From Psychrilyobacter atlanticus DSM 19335 (GTDB taxonomy: Bacteria; Fusobacteriota; Fusobacteriia; Fusobacteriales; Fusobacteriaceae), in contig NZ_KE384548.1 in NCBI RefSeq assembly GCF_000426625.1, positions 868,001-932,000 on the forward strand: DNA of 64,000 nt. The letters run 5' to 3'. The notes beneath the pieces were generated by a model, which was not told where the DNA came from, ran no database searches, and was given only the letters and a program-made list of their open reading frames with translations. Positions 50,124-58,346 of the stretch are shown here, in pieces. The position numbers were made by a program, and so were the translations under genes. Numbering within the stretch: position 1 is the first letter of the stretch; each line of letters begins with the position of its first letter.

Positions 50124-50706
50124 CCAATATCTCTCCCCAGCTATTCCACCTATCAAAGGGGTAATGCTCTTCCTCGATAAGTTTGTATTTCATTCCTTTA
50201 TAGTAATTCATCAAGCTTCTAGAGGAAAAAATTCTGTCCTTGGTAGAGATCAATGAATATTTGAATATCGATGGAATCTCCCGGTAATTTTCACCAAATT
50301 CAGCTAATATATCCTTGTATTTTGTTATAACTTCTTCATCTTCAACCTCTAAGATATCCAAACCAGTATTTTTCATAAATTCTAAATATGTATTCATATC
50401 TAAATTTTTTAGAGTTCGATCAAATATTATAGGAGAAATTCCATACCTTCTATGGATTGCATTTGTACTCCCATTTATTGCGACTACTTTATTTAAAGTT
50501 ATATCTTTTAGATCTCCCAATTGTTTTGAAGCATTATATACCCCAAATGACCAGGCAATAACATCTATCTCCTCATATTTTTTTAGATCCTCTAAATCTA
50601 CTTTTTCTTCCAAATCTATAATCCTGACTTCAAAATCATCTCGTGCTAAAAATTTAAAGATCTCTTTCGGAACTCCCCATCCATTAAAAAATAATATTAA
50701 CTTCAT
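50113..50706 (-). CDS. bioG: Pimeloyl-ACP methyl ester esterase, BioG type
   Basis: A 197-residue BioG (DUF452) alpha/beta hydrolase. FFNGWGVPKEIFKF near 6-19 and the nucleophile elbow VIAWSFGVYNASK near 60-72 (Ser in W-S-F-G) are characteristic; HYPFDRWNSWGEIL near the C-terminus holds the catalytic His. It releases pimeloyl-ACP by cutting the methyl ester put on by BioC, closing pimelate synthesis. It overlaps bioC and lies 43 bases after bioF. BioG replaces BioH in some lineages. Confidence 0.92.
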   Translation of the reverse strand: MKLILFFNGWGVPKEIFKFLARDDFEVRIIDLEEKVDLEDLKKYEEIDVIAWSFGVYNASKQLGDLKDITLNKVVAINGSTNAIHRRYGISPIIFDRTLKNLDMNTYLEFMKNTGLDILEVEDEEVITKYKDILAEFGENYREIPSIFKYSLISTKDRIFSSRSLMNYYKGMKYKLIEEEHYPFDRWNSWGEILDEF

Positions 50707-50749
50707 CTGACACCTCCTAACGACCCTTTATAAAATTTAATTATATTCA

Positions 50750-51871
50750 TTAGTATAATTCATGGCTGAGTTTATCTACAAACTTTTCTAGTTTATCTAC
50801 TTCCATATCTGCTGTTAGTGTAAGTCTTATCCTGGCTGTTCCCTTTGGAACTGTAGGTTCCTTAATCGGGTAGACAAGATACCCCTCTTTTCTCAAAGTT
50901 TGAGATATATCTATACACCTTTTATTATCTCCAATAACTATACTTATGATCTGCTCTGTACTTATAGTTTCTATATTTTTTTCCTTTAATTTTTTATAAA
51001 ATGATTCTTTCAATAAATTTAATTTTTTCCTTTTATCCTCTAAAGATGGCATATTTTTAAATACATACCTGTTCCAGTTGGTCTGAATAGGAGATGGAGC
51101 TGTTGTATAGATAAATTTTCTTCCCTTGTTTATTATATATGATCTTGCAATATCATCTAATATCAGTATCCCACCGTTACTAGAACCACCCTTTCCCAAG
51201 CCCAACATGATAAAATCTACATCTTTCACCAAAGATTTGGTATAAGCTAATCCATAACTTAAAACACCATACGAATGTGCTTCATCCAGATAAAGCTGTG
51301 AATCATACCTTTTTTTTAATGAAACTACCCTATCTAAATCGACTATATCTCCATCCATACTGTAGATACTCTCTGTTATAATTAGAGATTTTTTACAGGT
51401 GTCCCTATATTTTTCTAATTTTTTCTCTAGGTCTATATAGTCTAAATGTTTATATCTCACTATCTTAACTCCGGAATTTATAAGGCCATCATAGATGCTG
51501 GCATGATTATACCTATCGGTAAAAATTATATCTCCTTTAGAATAAAAGGTCTCTATAACTGTAGTGTTGGCGTCATATCCACTTCCAAAAACTAAAGATT
51601 TTTTCTGAAAGACTTCATCTATCTCATCTTCAAAATCCCTAATTTCCCTATAGTTTCCCCCTAAAAGTCTAGAACCACAACTTCCAAATGAAATATCATT
51701 GTGAACTAGATTATCTGTAAAATTTTTCTTGAAACTTTTATCCAAATTTAAATTCAGGTAATCATTGGAGGAAAAATCTAAAATATAACTGTCCTCAATA
51801 ACCTTTAATTCCCTATAATTAGATTGTTTTTTTAGTTCCTCTAGTTCTTTCTCAAGCTCCTTATAAAACAT
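50750..51871 (-). CDS. bioF: 8-amino-7-oxononanoate synthase
   Basis: A 373-residue PLP enzyme joining pimeloyl-ACP and alanine. Motifs: DFSSNDYLNLNLDK near 36, GSCGSRLLGGNYREIRDFE near 65, ITESIYSMDGDIVDL near 164, YLDEAHSYGV near 192 and the PLP-lysine region FIMLGLGKGGSSNGG near 217-231. The last 25 codons of the family are present. ATG 51871 is used, overlapping the end of bioA by 11 bases; the in-frame TTG further upstream lies inside bioA without a ribosome site. In the PLP-lysine region the lysine reads L-G-K-G-G where many BioF have T-F-S-K-A. Confidence 0.93.
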   Translation of the reverse strand: MFYKELEKELEELKKQSNYRELKVIEDSYILDFSSNDYLNLNLDKSFKKNFTDNLVHNDISFGSCGSRLLGGNYREIRDFEDEIDEVFQKKSLVFGSGYDANTTVIETFYSKGDIIFTDRYNHASIYDGLINSGVKIVRYKHLDYIDLEKKLEKYRDTCKKSLIITESIYSMDGDIVDLDRVVSLKKRYDSQLYLDEAHSYGVLSYGLAYTKSLVKDVDFIMLGLGKGGSSNGGILILDDIARSYIINKGRKFIYTTAPSPIQTNWNRYVFKNMPSLEDKRKKLNLLKESFYKKLKEKNIETISTEQIISIVIGDNKRCIDISQTLRKEGYLVYPIKEPTVPKGTARIRLTLTADMEVDKLEKFVDKLSHELY

Positions 51872-53084
51872 CTTTCTGTTCCTGCTCAAACCAAGTTTTA
51901 AAGGTTTCAACTACATAATTTAGTTCATCTGTAGATATTATATAAGGTGGCATGATATATGCAAAGTCCAAAAATGTTCTATTCCATATCCCTTTTGAAA
52001 AACAATAATCCTTAAATCCCTTTAGAATTTTGTTATCTGTTACCTCTACACATCCACACCCACCGATTACTCTGACTTCCTTTATAAGAGGATGATCTAT
52101 TTCGTTTAACTTCATAAGAATCGATTCTATCTTTTTTATCTTAGACAGATAGTCTTCCCTCTCAAATATTTCAATTGATTTTAATCCTGCTGCACAGGCA
52201 AGAGGATTCCCCATAAATGTAGGCCCATGCATAAAGGCATCTTCTGGAGAATCAGAATAAAATCTATTATAGATCTCATCTGTAGCCACTGTCACAGAAT
52301 GACCTAAGTATCCACCAGTTAGAGCTTTTCCTAAGACTATAATATCTGGAACCAAATCTTCAGAAGCAACAAACAGATCTCCTGTCCGGCCAAATCCTGT
52401 GGCTACCTCATCAAATATAAATAGTACATCATATTTATCACAGAGTTTACGGGCATTTTTCAGGTACTCCCTCGAATGGATCTTAAATCCTCCTGCTCCC
52501 TGTAAAATTGGTTCCACTATAAATCCTGCTATCTGTTCAGAATGTTTTTTCAATATTTCTTCTAATTGCTTTATATTCCCTGGCTCCACATAAAAGTTTT
52601 GTGGGATACTTTCTCCCTTAAAGGCCTTATGATAATCCGGATCATCTCCTACTTCCATAGCTTTCCATGTATCTCCATGATATGAATCTGTAAAAGATAT
52701 AAATTTTGCCTTTCTTTTACCCACATTACTAAAATATTGAACTGCCATCTTTAAAGCTACTTCAACCCCTACAGATCCACTGTCGGAAAAAAAACAATGA
52801 TTTAAGTCTCCTGGAAGGATACTCGCTACTTTCTTACTAAAATCCATAACAGGCTCATGTACCAGCCCTCCCAACATGATATGGGACATCTTGTCCACTT
52901 GATCTTTTATAGCATTATTTATCTCTATATTATTATATCCATGAATTGCACACCACCAAGAAGAAACGGTATCTATTAATTTATCTCCCTCTTTAGTATA
53001 TAAATATACCCCTTCCCCCTTTTCTATTTGGATAGGTGTACTCATAGTCTTCATCTGTGTATATGGGAACCAAATATTTTCCAA
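51861..53084 (-). CDS. bioA: Adenosylmethionine--8-amino-7-oxononanoate aminotransferase
   Basis: A 407-residue class III aminotransferase making DAPA from KAPA. IWFPYTQMKTMSTPI at the N-terminus, SSWWCAIHGYNN near 46 (substrate-binding WW), DSGSVGVEVALKMA near 98, SYHGDTWKAM near 132, FDEVATGFGRTG near 230 and the Schiff-base Lys in IVLGKALTGGYL near 257 identify BioA. TTG 53084 is used: GGAGGT lies 7 bases before it, inside the start of the longer ATG frame (53099). First gene of the biotin operon; bioB and bioD are not in the window. A minus-strand TATAAT is present about 45 bases upstream. Confidence 0.94.
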   Translation of the reverse strand: MENIWFPYTQMKTMSTPIQIEKGEGVYLYTKEGDKLIDTVSSWWCAIHGYNNIEINNAIKDQVDKMSHIMLGGLVHEPVMDFSKKVASILPGDLNHCFFSDSGSVGVEVALKMAVQYFSNVGKRKAKFISFTDSYHGDTWKAMEVGDDPDYHKAFKGESIPQNFYVEPGNIKQLEEILKKHSEQIAGFIVEPILQGAGGFKIHSREYLKNARKLCDKYDVLFIFDEVATGFGRTGDLFVASEDLVPDIIVLGKALTGGYLGHSVTVATDEIYNRFYSDSPEDAFMHGPTFMGNPLACAAGLKSIEIFEREDYLSKIKKIESILMKLNEIDHPLIKEVRVIGGCGCVEVTDNKILKGFKDYCFSKGIWNRTFLDFAYIMPPYIISTDELNYVVETFKTWFEQEQKDVL

Positions 53085-53147
53085 TTTGCTTACCTCCATT
53101 TAATTTTATTTTATTTTATTCCACTAATTATATCATGTATAACTAAA

Positions 53148-53168
53148 TAAAAAAAGCAACGTGATACC
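53148..53168 (+). repeat. Dispersed hairpin repeat, copy E (partial)
   Basis: TAAAAAAAGCAACGTGATAC: the first arm and centre of the family are present, but the second arm and tail are lost. It lies upstream of bioA and does not end a gene. Confidence 0.45.
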
Positions 53169-53192
53169 CTGAAAAATGAACTTCTCTAGACT

Positions 53193-53218
53193 AAAAAAAG
53201 GAACCTCCGGTTCCTTTT
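53193..53218 (-). terminator. Terminator of EamA transporter gene
   Basis: AAAAGGAACC (53196-53205) pairs with GGTTCCTTTT (53209-53218); seven T follow on the minus strand, 8 bases after the stop codon. Confidence 0.93.
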
Positions 53219-53225
53219 AAGCAAA

Positions 53226-54119
53226 CTAAATAAAGAAAAGTGACGCTCCTCCTACAGATATAACAGCTCCTAAAATTTCTACAGGTTTCACCCTTTCCTT
53301 GAATATCAATATACAAAATGGTATTACCAGTATTGGACTTGTAGACGAAAGTGTAGAAACTATTCCTGCACTTGCATTTTTTAACGCTATAAGCATCGCT
53401 GTAACTCCTATAAATGGGCCAAAAAACGATCCTACAACTAACCATTTAAGAGCTTTTTTATCTTTCATTCCTTCTTTTACTTCTCCCCATTTTCCTCTCA
53501 TGGATATAAGGATTATAAAGGCTATTGTCGCTACAATTATTCTGATCTGGGTAGCAGCGATAGGATCATAGGATTCAAGACCTATTTTACTGAAGACCAT
53601 TCCCAAAGACTGCCCTAAAACTCCACCTATGGCACAGAGAATACCCTTTATTGGGAATTTTTCTTTTTTCTCTCCCTTTCCATTCCCATAAAACATCACC
53701 AAAAATATCCCGCCTATGGTAAGTAGCACAGCTATTCCCTCTTGAAAACTCAATGTTTCCCCAAGTAAAATCCATGCTGTAAGTGCAGTTACTACAGGAA
53801 CCGTAGTCATTATCAAGGTAGTTATACGTGCTCCTAACAGAACAAAGGATTCAAACATAAATAGATCACCTAAAAACATCCCTATGAAACCAGATATCCC
53901 TAAAAATGTATATTCTTTTAAACTGGCATCTGTTGGTAAGGGCAAGCCCCTCATGTATAGAGAAGTAATACTTAAAAAAATCATCCCCTGTATAAGTCTC
54001 ACAATATTTACCGTAAGGGAACCTACTTTTTTCCCTGCTACTTCAAAGGAAATCGATCCTCCTGCCATTCCAAGTGCTGCTACTAACGCCATTATTTCCC
54101 CTAAATACCTAATTTCCAT
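53226..54119 (-). CDS. EamA/DMT-family transporter
   Basis: A 297-residue drug/metabolite transporter with ten predicted membrane helices in two EamA repeats (about 5-140 and 155-296). Typical segments are FLGISGFIGMFLGDLFMFESFVLLGARI across the third and fourth helices and SFFGPFIGVTAMLIALKNASAG with LSSTSPILVIPFCILIFKERVKP in the second repeat (STSPIL motif). Substrate unknown; members export amino acids, metabolites or drugs, or recycle lipids. It stands alone with its own terminator. Confidence 0.9.
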   Translation of the reverse strand: MEIRYLGEIMALVAALGMAGGSISFEVAGKKVGSLTVNIVRLIQGMIFLSITSLYMRGLPLPTDASLKEYTFLGISGFIGMFLGDLFMFESFVLLGARITTLIMTTVPVVTALTAWILLGETLSFQEGIAVLLTIGGIFLVMFYGNGKGEKKEKFPIKGILCAIGGVLGQSLGMVFSKIGLESYDPIAATQIRIIVATIAFIILISMRGKWGEVKEGMKDKKALKWLVVGSFFGPFIGVTAMLIALKNASAGIVSTLSSTSPILVIPFCILIFKERVKPVEILGAVISVGGASLFFI

Positions 54120-54256
54120 CGCCTCCTATAACATATTATTCATCAAATTATATTATTTGTATGAGTTTAAAGTCAATACAAAATAATGCAATATCAAGTA
54201 TATTGTTTTTAATGAACAATATATATAACACATTTTGAATAAAGAAAAACAAAAAT

Positions 54257-54294
54257 AAAAGAAATAACTTTAATTTAAGGTTATCTCTTTTTTA
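54257..54294 (-). terminator. Probable terminator after MBL-fold hydrolase gene
   Basis: AAAAGA-a-ATAAC-TTTAA pairs imperfectly with TTAA-GGTTAT-c-TCTTTT; T-rich flanks on both strands, about 60 bases after the stop codon at 54351. Confidence 0.55.
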
Positions 54295-54350
54295 TCGGAC
54301 TGAGTGTATCTAAGATGAAAAAACGAAGACAGGACTATCAATTCTGTACC

Positions 54351-55157
54351 TTACCAAGTTATTTCTAAACCTACTCCAACTTCTTTTACAGGCAAAGTTT
54401 TATTTATTTCTGCTCTAACAGAAAATGAAGTACAATGTGAAGGATATAATTCTTTCAAATCATTTTCTACTAGATAATCTATAGTTTTATTGATCTGTTC
54501 GTTTACTTCAAATAAATGAAATCCTCCTATAACTCCCAATACTCTATCATCTTTACATACTTTTTTTGCATATTCTATTATATTGCATATCCCACTATGT
54601 GAACATCCTGTAATAATATAAATACCGTTTTCATTTTTATATGCAAGGGCTGAATCATCCATTACATAATCGTCGACTGAATCCCCATCAATAGTTTGTG
54701 TGCCAATAGCTTTTCGATTTTCAAAATTATTCATTTGAGGTATTTCTCCTAGAAATATTATATTTTTACTAACTTTAATAGGTTGTTTTGAAAGAATCAA
54801 ATTACATTTTTCTTTCAACTCCTCTACTAAAATAGGAGAACAAATTTTTAAACCATTAATTTCTTTTTCATTAAATGCATCTGGATGAGCAATAACAGAA
54901 ATATTTTTTTTATGATTTTCTCCAAAATAGTATTTTAACCCTCTTGTATGGTCATCGTGACCATGTGAAATAACAATAGTGCTTATATTTTCTAAATTTA
55001 TACCTAGTGCAGTTGCATTTTTTAAAAATAAATCAGAATATCCTACATCTAACAGTAAACTAGTATCCTCATCTTCAATATAATACGAAACAGCAGGTTC
55101 ACCACAATAATATTGGTCAATATAAGTGTTATTATCGACTAAAACTTTTAATTTCAC
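54351..55157 (-). CDS. MBL-fold metallo-hydrolase (COG1237 type)
   Basis: A 268-residue metallo-beta-lactamase-fold protein. SLLLDVGYSDLFLKNA near 33-48, the metal motif ISHGHDDHTRG near 63-73 (HxHxDH), HPDAF near 91, GCSHSGICNII near 182 and GGFHL near 207 are visible. This pattern fits the COG1237 group, which includes the archaeal dihydropterin/RFAP synthase and many uncharacterised bacterial hydrolases. Substrate unknown. It is a single gene between the EamA transporter and the divergent SPFH gene. Confidence 0.87.
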   Translation of the reverse strand: MKLKVLVDNNTYIDQYYCGEPAVSYYIEDEDTSLLLDVGYSDLFLKNATALGINLENISTIVISHGHDDHTRGLKYYFGENHKKNISVIAHPDAFNEKEINGLKICSPILVEELKEKCNLILSKQPIKVSKNIIFLGEIPQMNNFENRKAIGTQTIDGDSVDDYVMDDSALAYKNENGIYIITGCSHSGICNIIEYAKKVCKDDRVLGVIGGFHLFEVNEQINKTIDYLVENDLKELYPSHCTSFSVRAEINKTLPVKEVGVGLEITW

Positions 55158-55406
55158 TTTACTACCCCCTTATTCATTTTCATCTAACTTATAATAACAC
55201 TATATTTTTTTTAATTCAAAAGATTAAAAATCAAAGAGGATATCAAAATAAATCTAAACCCTTTGTCATTGTTAAACCATTTAACCGTTTCTTTTAATAC
55301 GTGTGTCCTATAAAATATACTTCAGGAGAAAAAAGGAAATCCCTAAAAAAACATAACATATATATTATAGAAAAAATTACTGTATTTATGTATAAAGGAG
55401 GCGGTT

Positions 55407-56297
55407 ATGAAGATAAAATATTTCCCAATATACTGGGTCAGACAATATCAGAGAGGAATAGTGGAACTTTTTGGAAAATATCGGAGGTTTGCAGAGCCAG
55501 GATTTCACGTTCAACTTCCTATTTTTGAGATAACCAGGATCAGGGATGTGAGAGAACACACTATGGATATCGCTCCTCAAAATGTCATAACTAAGGATAA
55601 TGTCGAGATAAATGTAGATGGAATAGTCTGGGCAAGACCTCTCTACCCTGAAAAAGAGATAAAGAAAACTTTTTATAATATCGACAATTGGAGAAACGCT
55701 GTGATGAAATTAGCCCAGACAAATCTCAGACAGGAATTTGGTAAATTGACTTTAGATGAAAGTTTGACAGCCAGAGGAAAGATAGCTATGGATATGCAGG
55801 TATCATTGGATAAATTAGCAGAAGAATGGGGAATAACTGTAACTAAGGTAGAAATAAAGGTCATCGATCCTCCAGCAGATATAAAGGCAGCCATGCACAA
55901 GCAAAAAACCGCTGAACAAGAGAGGCGAGCTATGCGTCTTTTGGCTACAGGTAGATTTGAAGCTGCGGAACAAGATAAATTGGCACTTATACAAATTGCT
56001 GAGGGTAGAAGGGAAGCTAAAATAAAAGTAGCTGAAGGTCAGGCTCAGGCTATAAAACTTGTCAATGAAGCAGCTAGGCAGTATTTTGTAGGAAATGCCA
56101 AAGATCTTAAGAGATTAGAAGTAGTAGAAGAATCTTTGAAAGATAACTCTAAAATCATCCTTACTAAGGAGGGAATAAATCCAAATATCATATTAGGAGA
56201 TATCCCCCTCCATGAAAGAAAAAAAGAGGAAGGAGTCCCATCTAAAGGTGACACCAAAAATCTTTCAGAGGAAATACTAAAAAGATATGATGTATAA
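55407..56297 (+). CDS. SPFH/band-7 protein lacking a clear membrane anchor
   Basis: A 296-residue stomatin/prohibitin-type protein. The band-7 core runs from VRQYQRGIVELFGKYRRFAE (11-30) through VREHTMDIAPQNVITKDNVE and DGIVWARPLYPEKE to the helical region (about 150-240) rich in A, E, K, R (KTAEQERRAMRLLATGRFEA). Most slipins have a hydrophobic N-terminal anchor; here only MKIKYFPIYWV precedes the core, too short and polar for a membrane helix. SPFH proteins form large ring scaffolds that organise membrane proteases and ion channels. No NfeD partner is adjacent. Start ATG follows AAGGAGG. Confidence 0.9.
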   Translation: MKIKYFPIYWVRQYQRGIVELFGKYRRFAEPGFHVQLPIFEITRIRDVREHTMDIAPQNVITKDNVEINVDGIVWARPLYPEKEIKKTFYNIDNWRNAVMKLAQTNLRQEFGKLTLDESLTARGKIAMDMQVSLDKLAEEWGITVTKVEIKVIDPPADIKAAMHKQKTAEQERRAMRLLATGRFEAAEQDKLALIQIAEGRREAKIKVAEGQAQAIKLVNEAARQYFVGNAKDLKRLEVVEESLKDNSKIILTKEGINPNIILGDIPLHERKKEEGVPSKGDTKNLSEEILKRYDV

Positions 56298-56350
56298 AAA
56301 GATCAAAATAAAAGGGAAAGCCTAGCTTTCCCTTTTATTTTGATCTTTTT
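56296..56350. terminator. Large bidirectional terminator between SPFH gene and polyprenyl synthase
   Basis: 26-base perfect arms (56296-56321 and 56325-56350) with a CTA loop, starting at the SPFH stop codon; A-run and T-run flanks on both strands for the convergent genes. Confidence 0.95.
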
Positions 56351-56370
56351 ATAATTAATAAGTTGTAAAC

Positions 56371-57309
56371 TTACATCCTATATAGCTTTTTTATGATATA
56401 TGTAAATTTTTCTTCCACTTCAGGAGAGTCCAAGCTAGAAAGAACCTCTAAAGCCTTATCTAAAAATAAGTTACTCACACCATAGGTTTCCTCTAAAGCA
56501 GAACTTTTTCTAACTTCACTTGTCAGTTCATCAAACTCAGGTTTTTGGGATTTGTAGGTCACTGAAAGGATTTTCTTCTTAAAAGCAGAATCTTTTCCCA
56601 TTAAGAGCAGATAAGGAAGAGTAATTATTCCTCCCTGTATATCTTGACCACATACCTTCCCGGTTTCTTTTTCTAAACCAGTTATATCCAAGATGTCATC
56701 TAAAATTTGAAAACTACATCCTATATTAAAACCAATATTGTAGAGTTTCTTTATCATGTCCTCGGTTACTCCAGATAGAATACCTCCCATGATACATGAG
56801 AGAGCAAAAAGAGAAGCTGTTTTTCCAGAGATTCTGGTTATATAATCACAATAATCTATTTCAAAATTATATCTTTCATCCAATTGTTTTAGTTCTCCTA
56901 AACAAAGAGTTTCTAAGGTATCTATCATAGCAGCTGAAGCTTTTTCACTGCCTAAAGAGATAATTTTATCCATGGCAAAAAAAGAAAGGATACCCCCTAC
57001 AGAAACAGCCTTTTCTCTTCCATAAATATTCACCGTAGTTTCTCGGCTCCTCCTCATTTCTCCATGATCAATTATATCATCGTGAATTAGAGACGAAGTA
57101 TGAAGGAGTTCCAAAGAAGCCGCTGCTTCATAGCACTTTTTATTGATTGTTCCAGCCTTAGCAGCTAAGATCAGAAAAAGAGGTCTCAATCGTTTACCAC
57201 CTGAGCTTATAAGCCTCTTAGTCTCTTTTTTGGTGAATTCATCCTCTATGGATTCCATTAGAATCTCAATATTTTCCTCTATCCCTGCCAATTCTTTTGT
57301 ATATATCAA
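56371..57309 (-). CDS. Trans-isoprenyl diphosphate synthase, large (catalytic) subunit
   Basis: A 312-residue polyprenyl synthetase. The first Asp-rich motif is SLIHDDIIDHGEMRRSRETT near 74-93, the second QILDDILDITGLEKETGKV near 197-215; GGKRLRPLF near 33 is also typical. It makes the long isoprenoid tail of menaquinone. The start is TTG, directly after GGGAGGTGAG and adjacent to the end of the upstream 108-residue gene. By operon context (menA, menG, HepS-like) it corresponds to HepT/component II. Chain length cannot be told. Confidence 0.92.
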   Translation of the reverse strand: MIYTKELAGIEENIEILMESIEDEFTKKETKRLISSGGKRLRPLFLILAAKAGTINKKCYEAAASLELLHTSSLIHDDIIDHGEMRRSRETTVNIYGREKAVSVGGILSFFAMDKIISLGSEKASAAMIDTLETLCLGELKQLDERYNFEIDYCDYITRISGKTASLFALSCIMGGILSGVTEDMIKKLYNIGFNIGCSFQILDDILDITGLEKETGKVCGQDIQGGIITLPYLLLMGKDSAFKKKILSVTYKSQKPEFDELTSEVRKSSALEETYGVSNLFLDKALEVLSSLDSPEVEEKFTYIIKKLYRM

Positions 57310-57310
57310 C

Positions 57311-57637
57311 TCAACTCACCTCCCTTAGGAGTTCTAAGAGCTCTTCTTTGTAATCACATTTTCCATAGGTAACTTTTTCAGAATAGCAAAGAGTAACCCT
57401 ATCTGTGATTTTTTTTAAAAGTTCCCTGTCTAAGATTAGGAGGTGTCTGTTTAAAAGAGATATGAAGAGATCTCCTAGAAGTAGTTTCTTTCCATCCGTA
57501 TCACTTTTAGAGTTATGGAAAAAAAGGATGAGATAAGCCATTTTAAAAGCTTCCTCTATATAATCTTTTTTCGATATATGAGAAATATCCATCAAATATT
57601 CTTTCTCTATGAGATCAAAATATTTTTTAGTGATCAT
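57311..57637 (-). CDS. Small helical protein in menaquinone operon, HepS-like (inferred)
   Basis: A 108-residue, all-helical protein, overlapping the end of menG by 11 bases and followed directly by the polyprenyl synthase gene. Its middle reads DGKKLLLGDLFISLLNRHLL, similar in pattern to the LLAGDYxSxxFxxLL segment of heptaprenyl diphosphate synthase component I (HepS) and related small regulatory subunits. HepS of Bacillus is about 250 residues, so this is much shorter. The most likely role is as the small subunit of a two-component prenyl synthase (inference from place and faint motif). ATG 57637 follows AAAGGAGGAAAAG. Confidence 0.65.
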   Translation of the reverse strand: MITKKYFDLIEKEYLMDISHISKKDYIEEAFKMAYLILFFHNSKSDTDGKKLLLGDLFISLLNRHLLILDRELLKKITDRVTLCYSEKVTYGKCDYKEELLELLREVS

Positions 57638-58346
57638 CTTTTCCTCCTTTAATTCCAAAATGCAGAGTACAGCTCCCAAAAAGGTAGGTTTTAAGATTTA
57701 TATCGGTAAATCCTGCTTCCTCTATAAGTCCTGTGAGTTCTTCTTTGGGTATAAAAGCCTCCACAGATTCATCTAACCAACGATATTCTCCATAGGACCT
57801 TGCTAAAAACTTCCCCATAATGGGAACTAAAAACTTACAGTAAGCTTTCAGAATTTTCCTGAGTAGAAATGGCTCTGGATAGGAAGCCTCCATACAAAAA
57901 AATATCCCTCCAGGGGTCAAAACACGATTTATCTCCCTGAGAACCTTTCCATAATCAGATGTATTTCTAATTCCAAATGAAATAGTAACAGTATCAAAGC
58001 TGCTGTCTTTAAAAGGGAGAGAAAGTGCACTCCCCTGAATAAACTCTATATTTTTTAGTTGTTCTGCCATCATTCTTTTTCTGGCAACTTGAAGCATTTT
58101 ATCACTAAAATCAAGGGCTTTTATCTGGGAAGTCTTTAATTTATTCCCCATTCCAATAGCTATATCTCCCGTACCACAGCATACATCCAATACCCTTTCA
58201 CTTTTCATCGGGATATTTTTAATAAGATCTTTTTTCCATAGTCTATGTATTCCAAGGGTAATAATATCATTCATAAAATCATAGCAAGATGAAATATTTT
58301 GAAATACATTATGAGCTCTCCTCTCCTTATCCCTTTCAATCGCCAT
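57627..58346 (-). CDS. menG: Demethylmenaquinone methyltransferase
   Basis: A 239-residue UbiE/MenG SAM methyltransferase, the last step of menaquinone synthesis. FQNISSCYDFMNDIITLGIH near 14-33, RVLDVCCGTGDIAIGMGNK near 51-69, SFGIRNTSDYGKVLREINRV near 117-136 (UbiE signature) and GGIFFCMEASYPEP near 140 are all visible. It overlaps menA by one base (TAATG) and the next gene by 11 bases, a tightly coupled operon. Full length. Confidence 0.95.
   Translation of the reverse strand: MAIERDKERRAHNVFQNISSCYDFMNDIITLGIHRLWKKDLIKNIPMKSERVLDVCCGTGDIAIGMGNKLKTSQIKALDFSDKMLQVARKRMMAEQLKNIEFIQGSALSLPFKDSSFDTVTISFGIRNTSDYGKVLREINRVLTPGGIFFCMEASYPEPFLLRKILKAYCKFLVPIMGKFLARSYGEYRWLDESVEAFIPKEELTGLIEEAGFTDINLKTYLFGSCTLHFGIKGGKDDH

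Noticed and set aside
53100-53147. Possible BirA operator upstream of bioA
   Set aside because: Only low-complexity AATAAAATAAAA sequence and a TATAAT are present; no inverted repeat of the BirA type could be made out.
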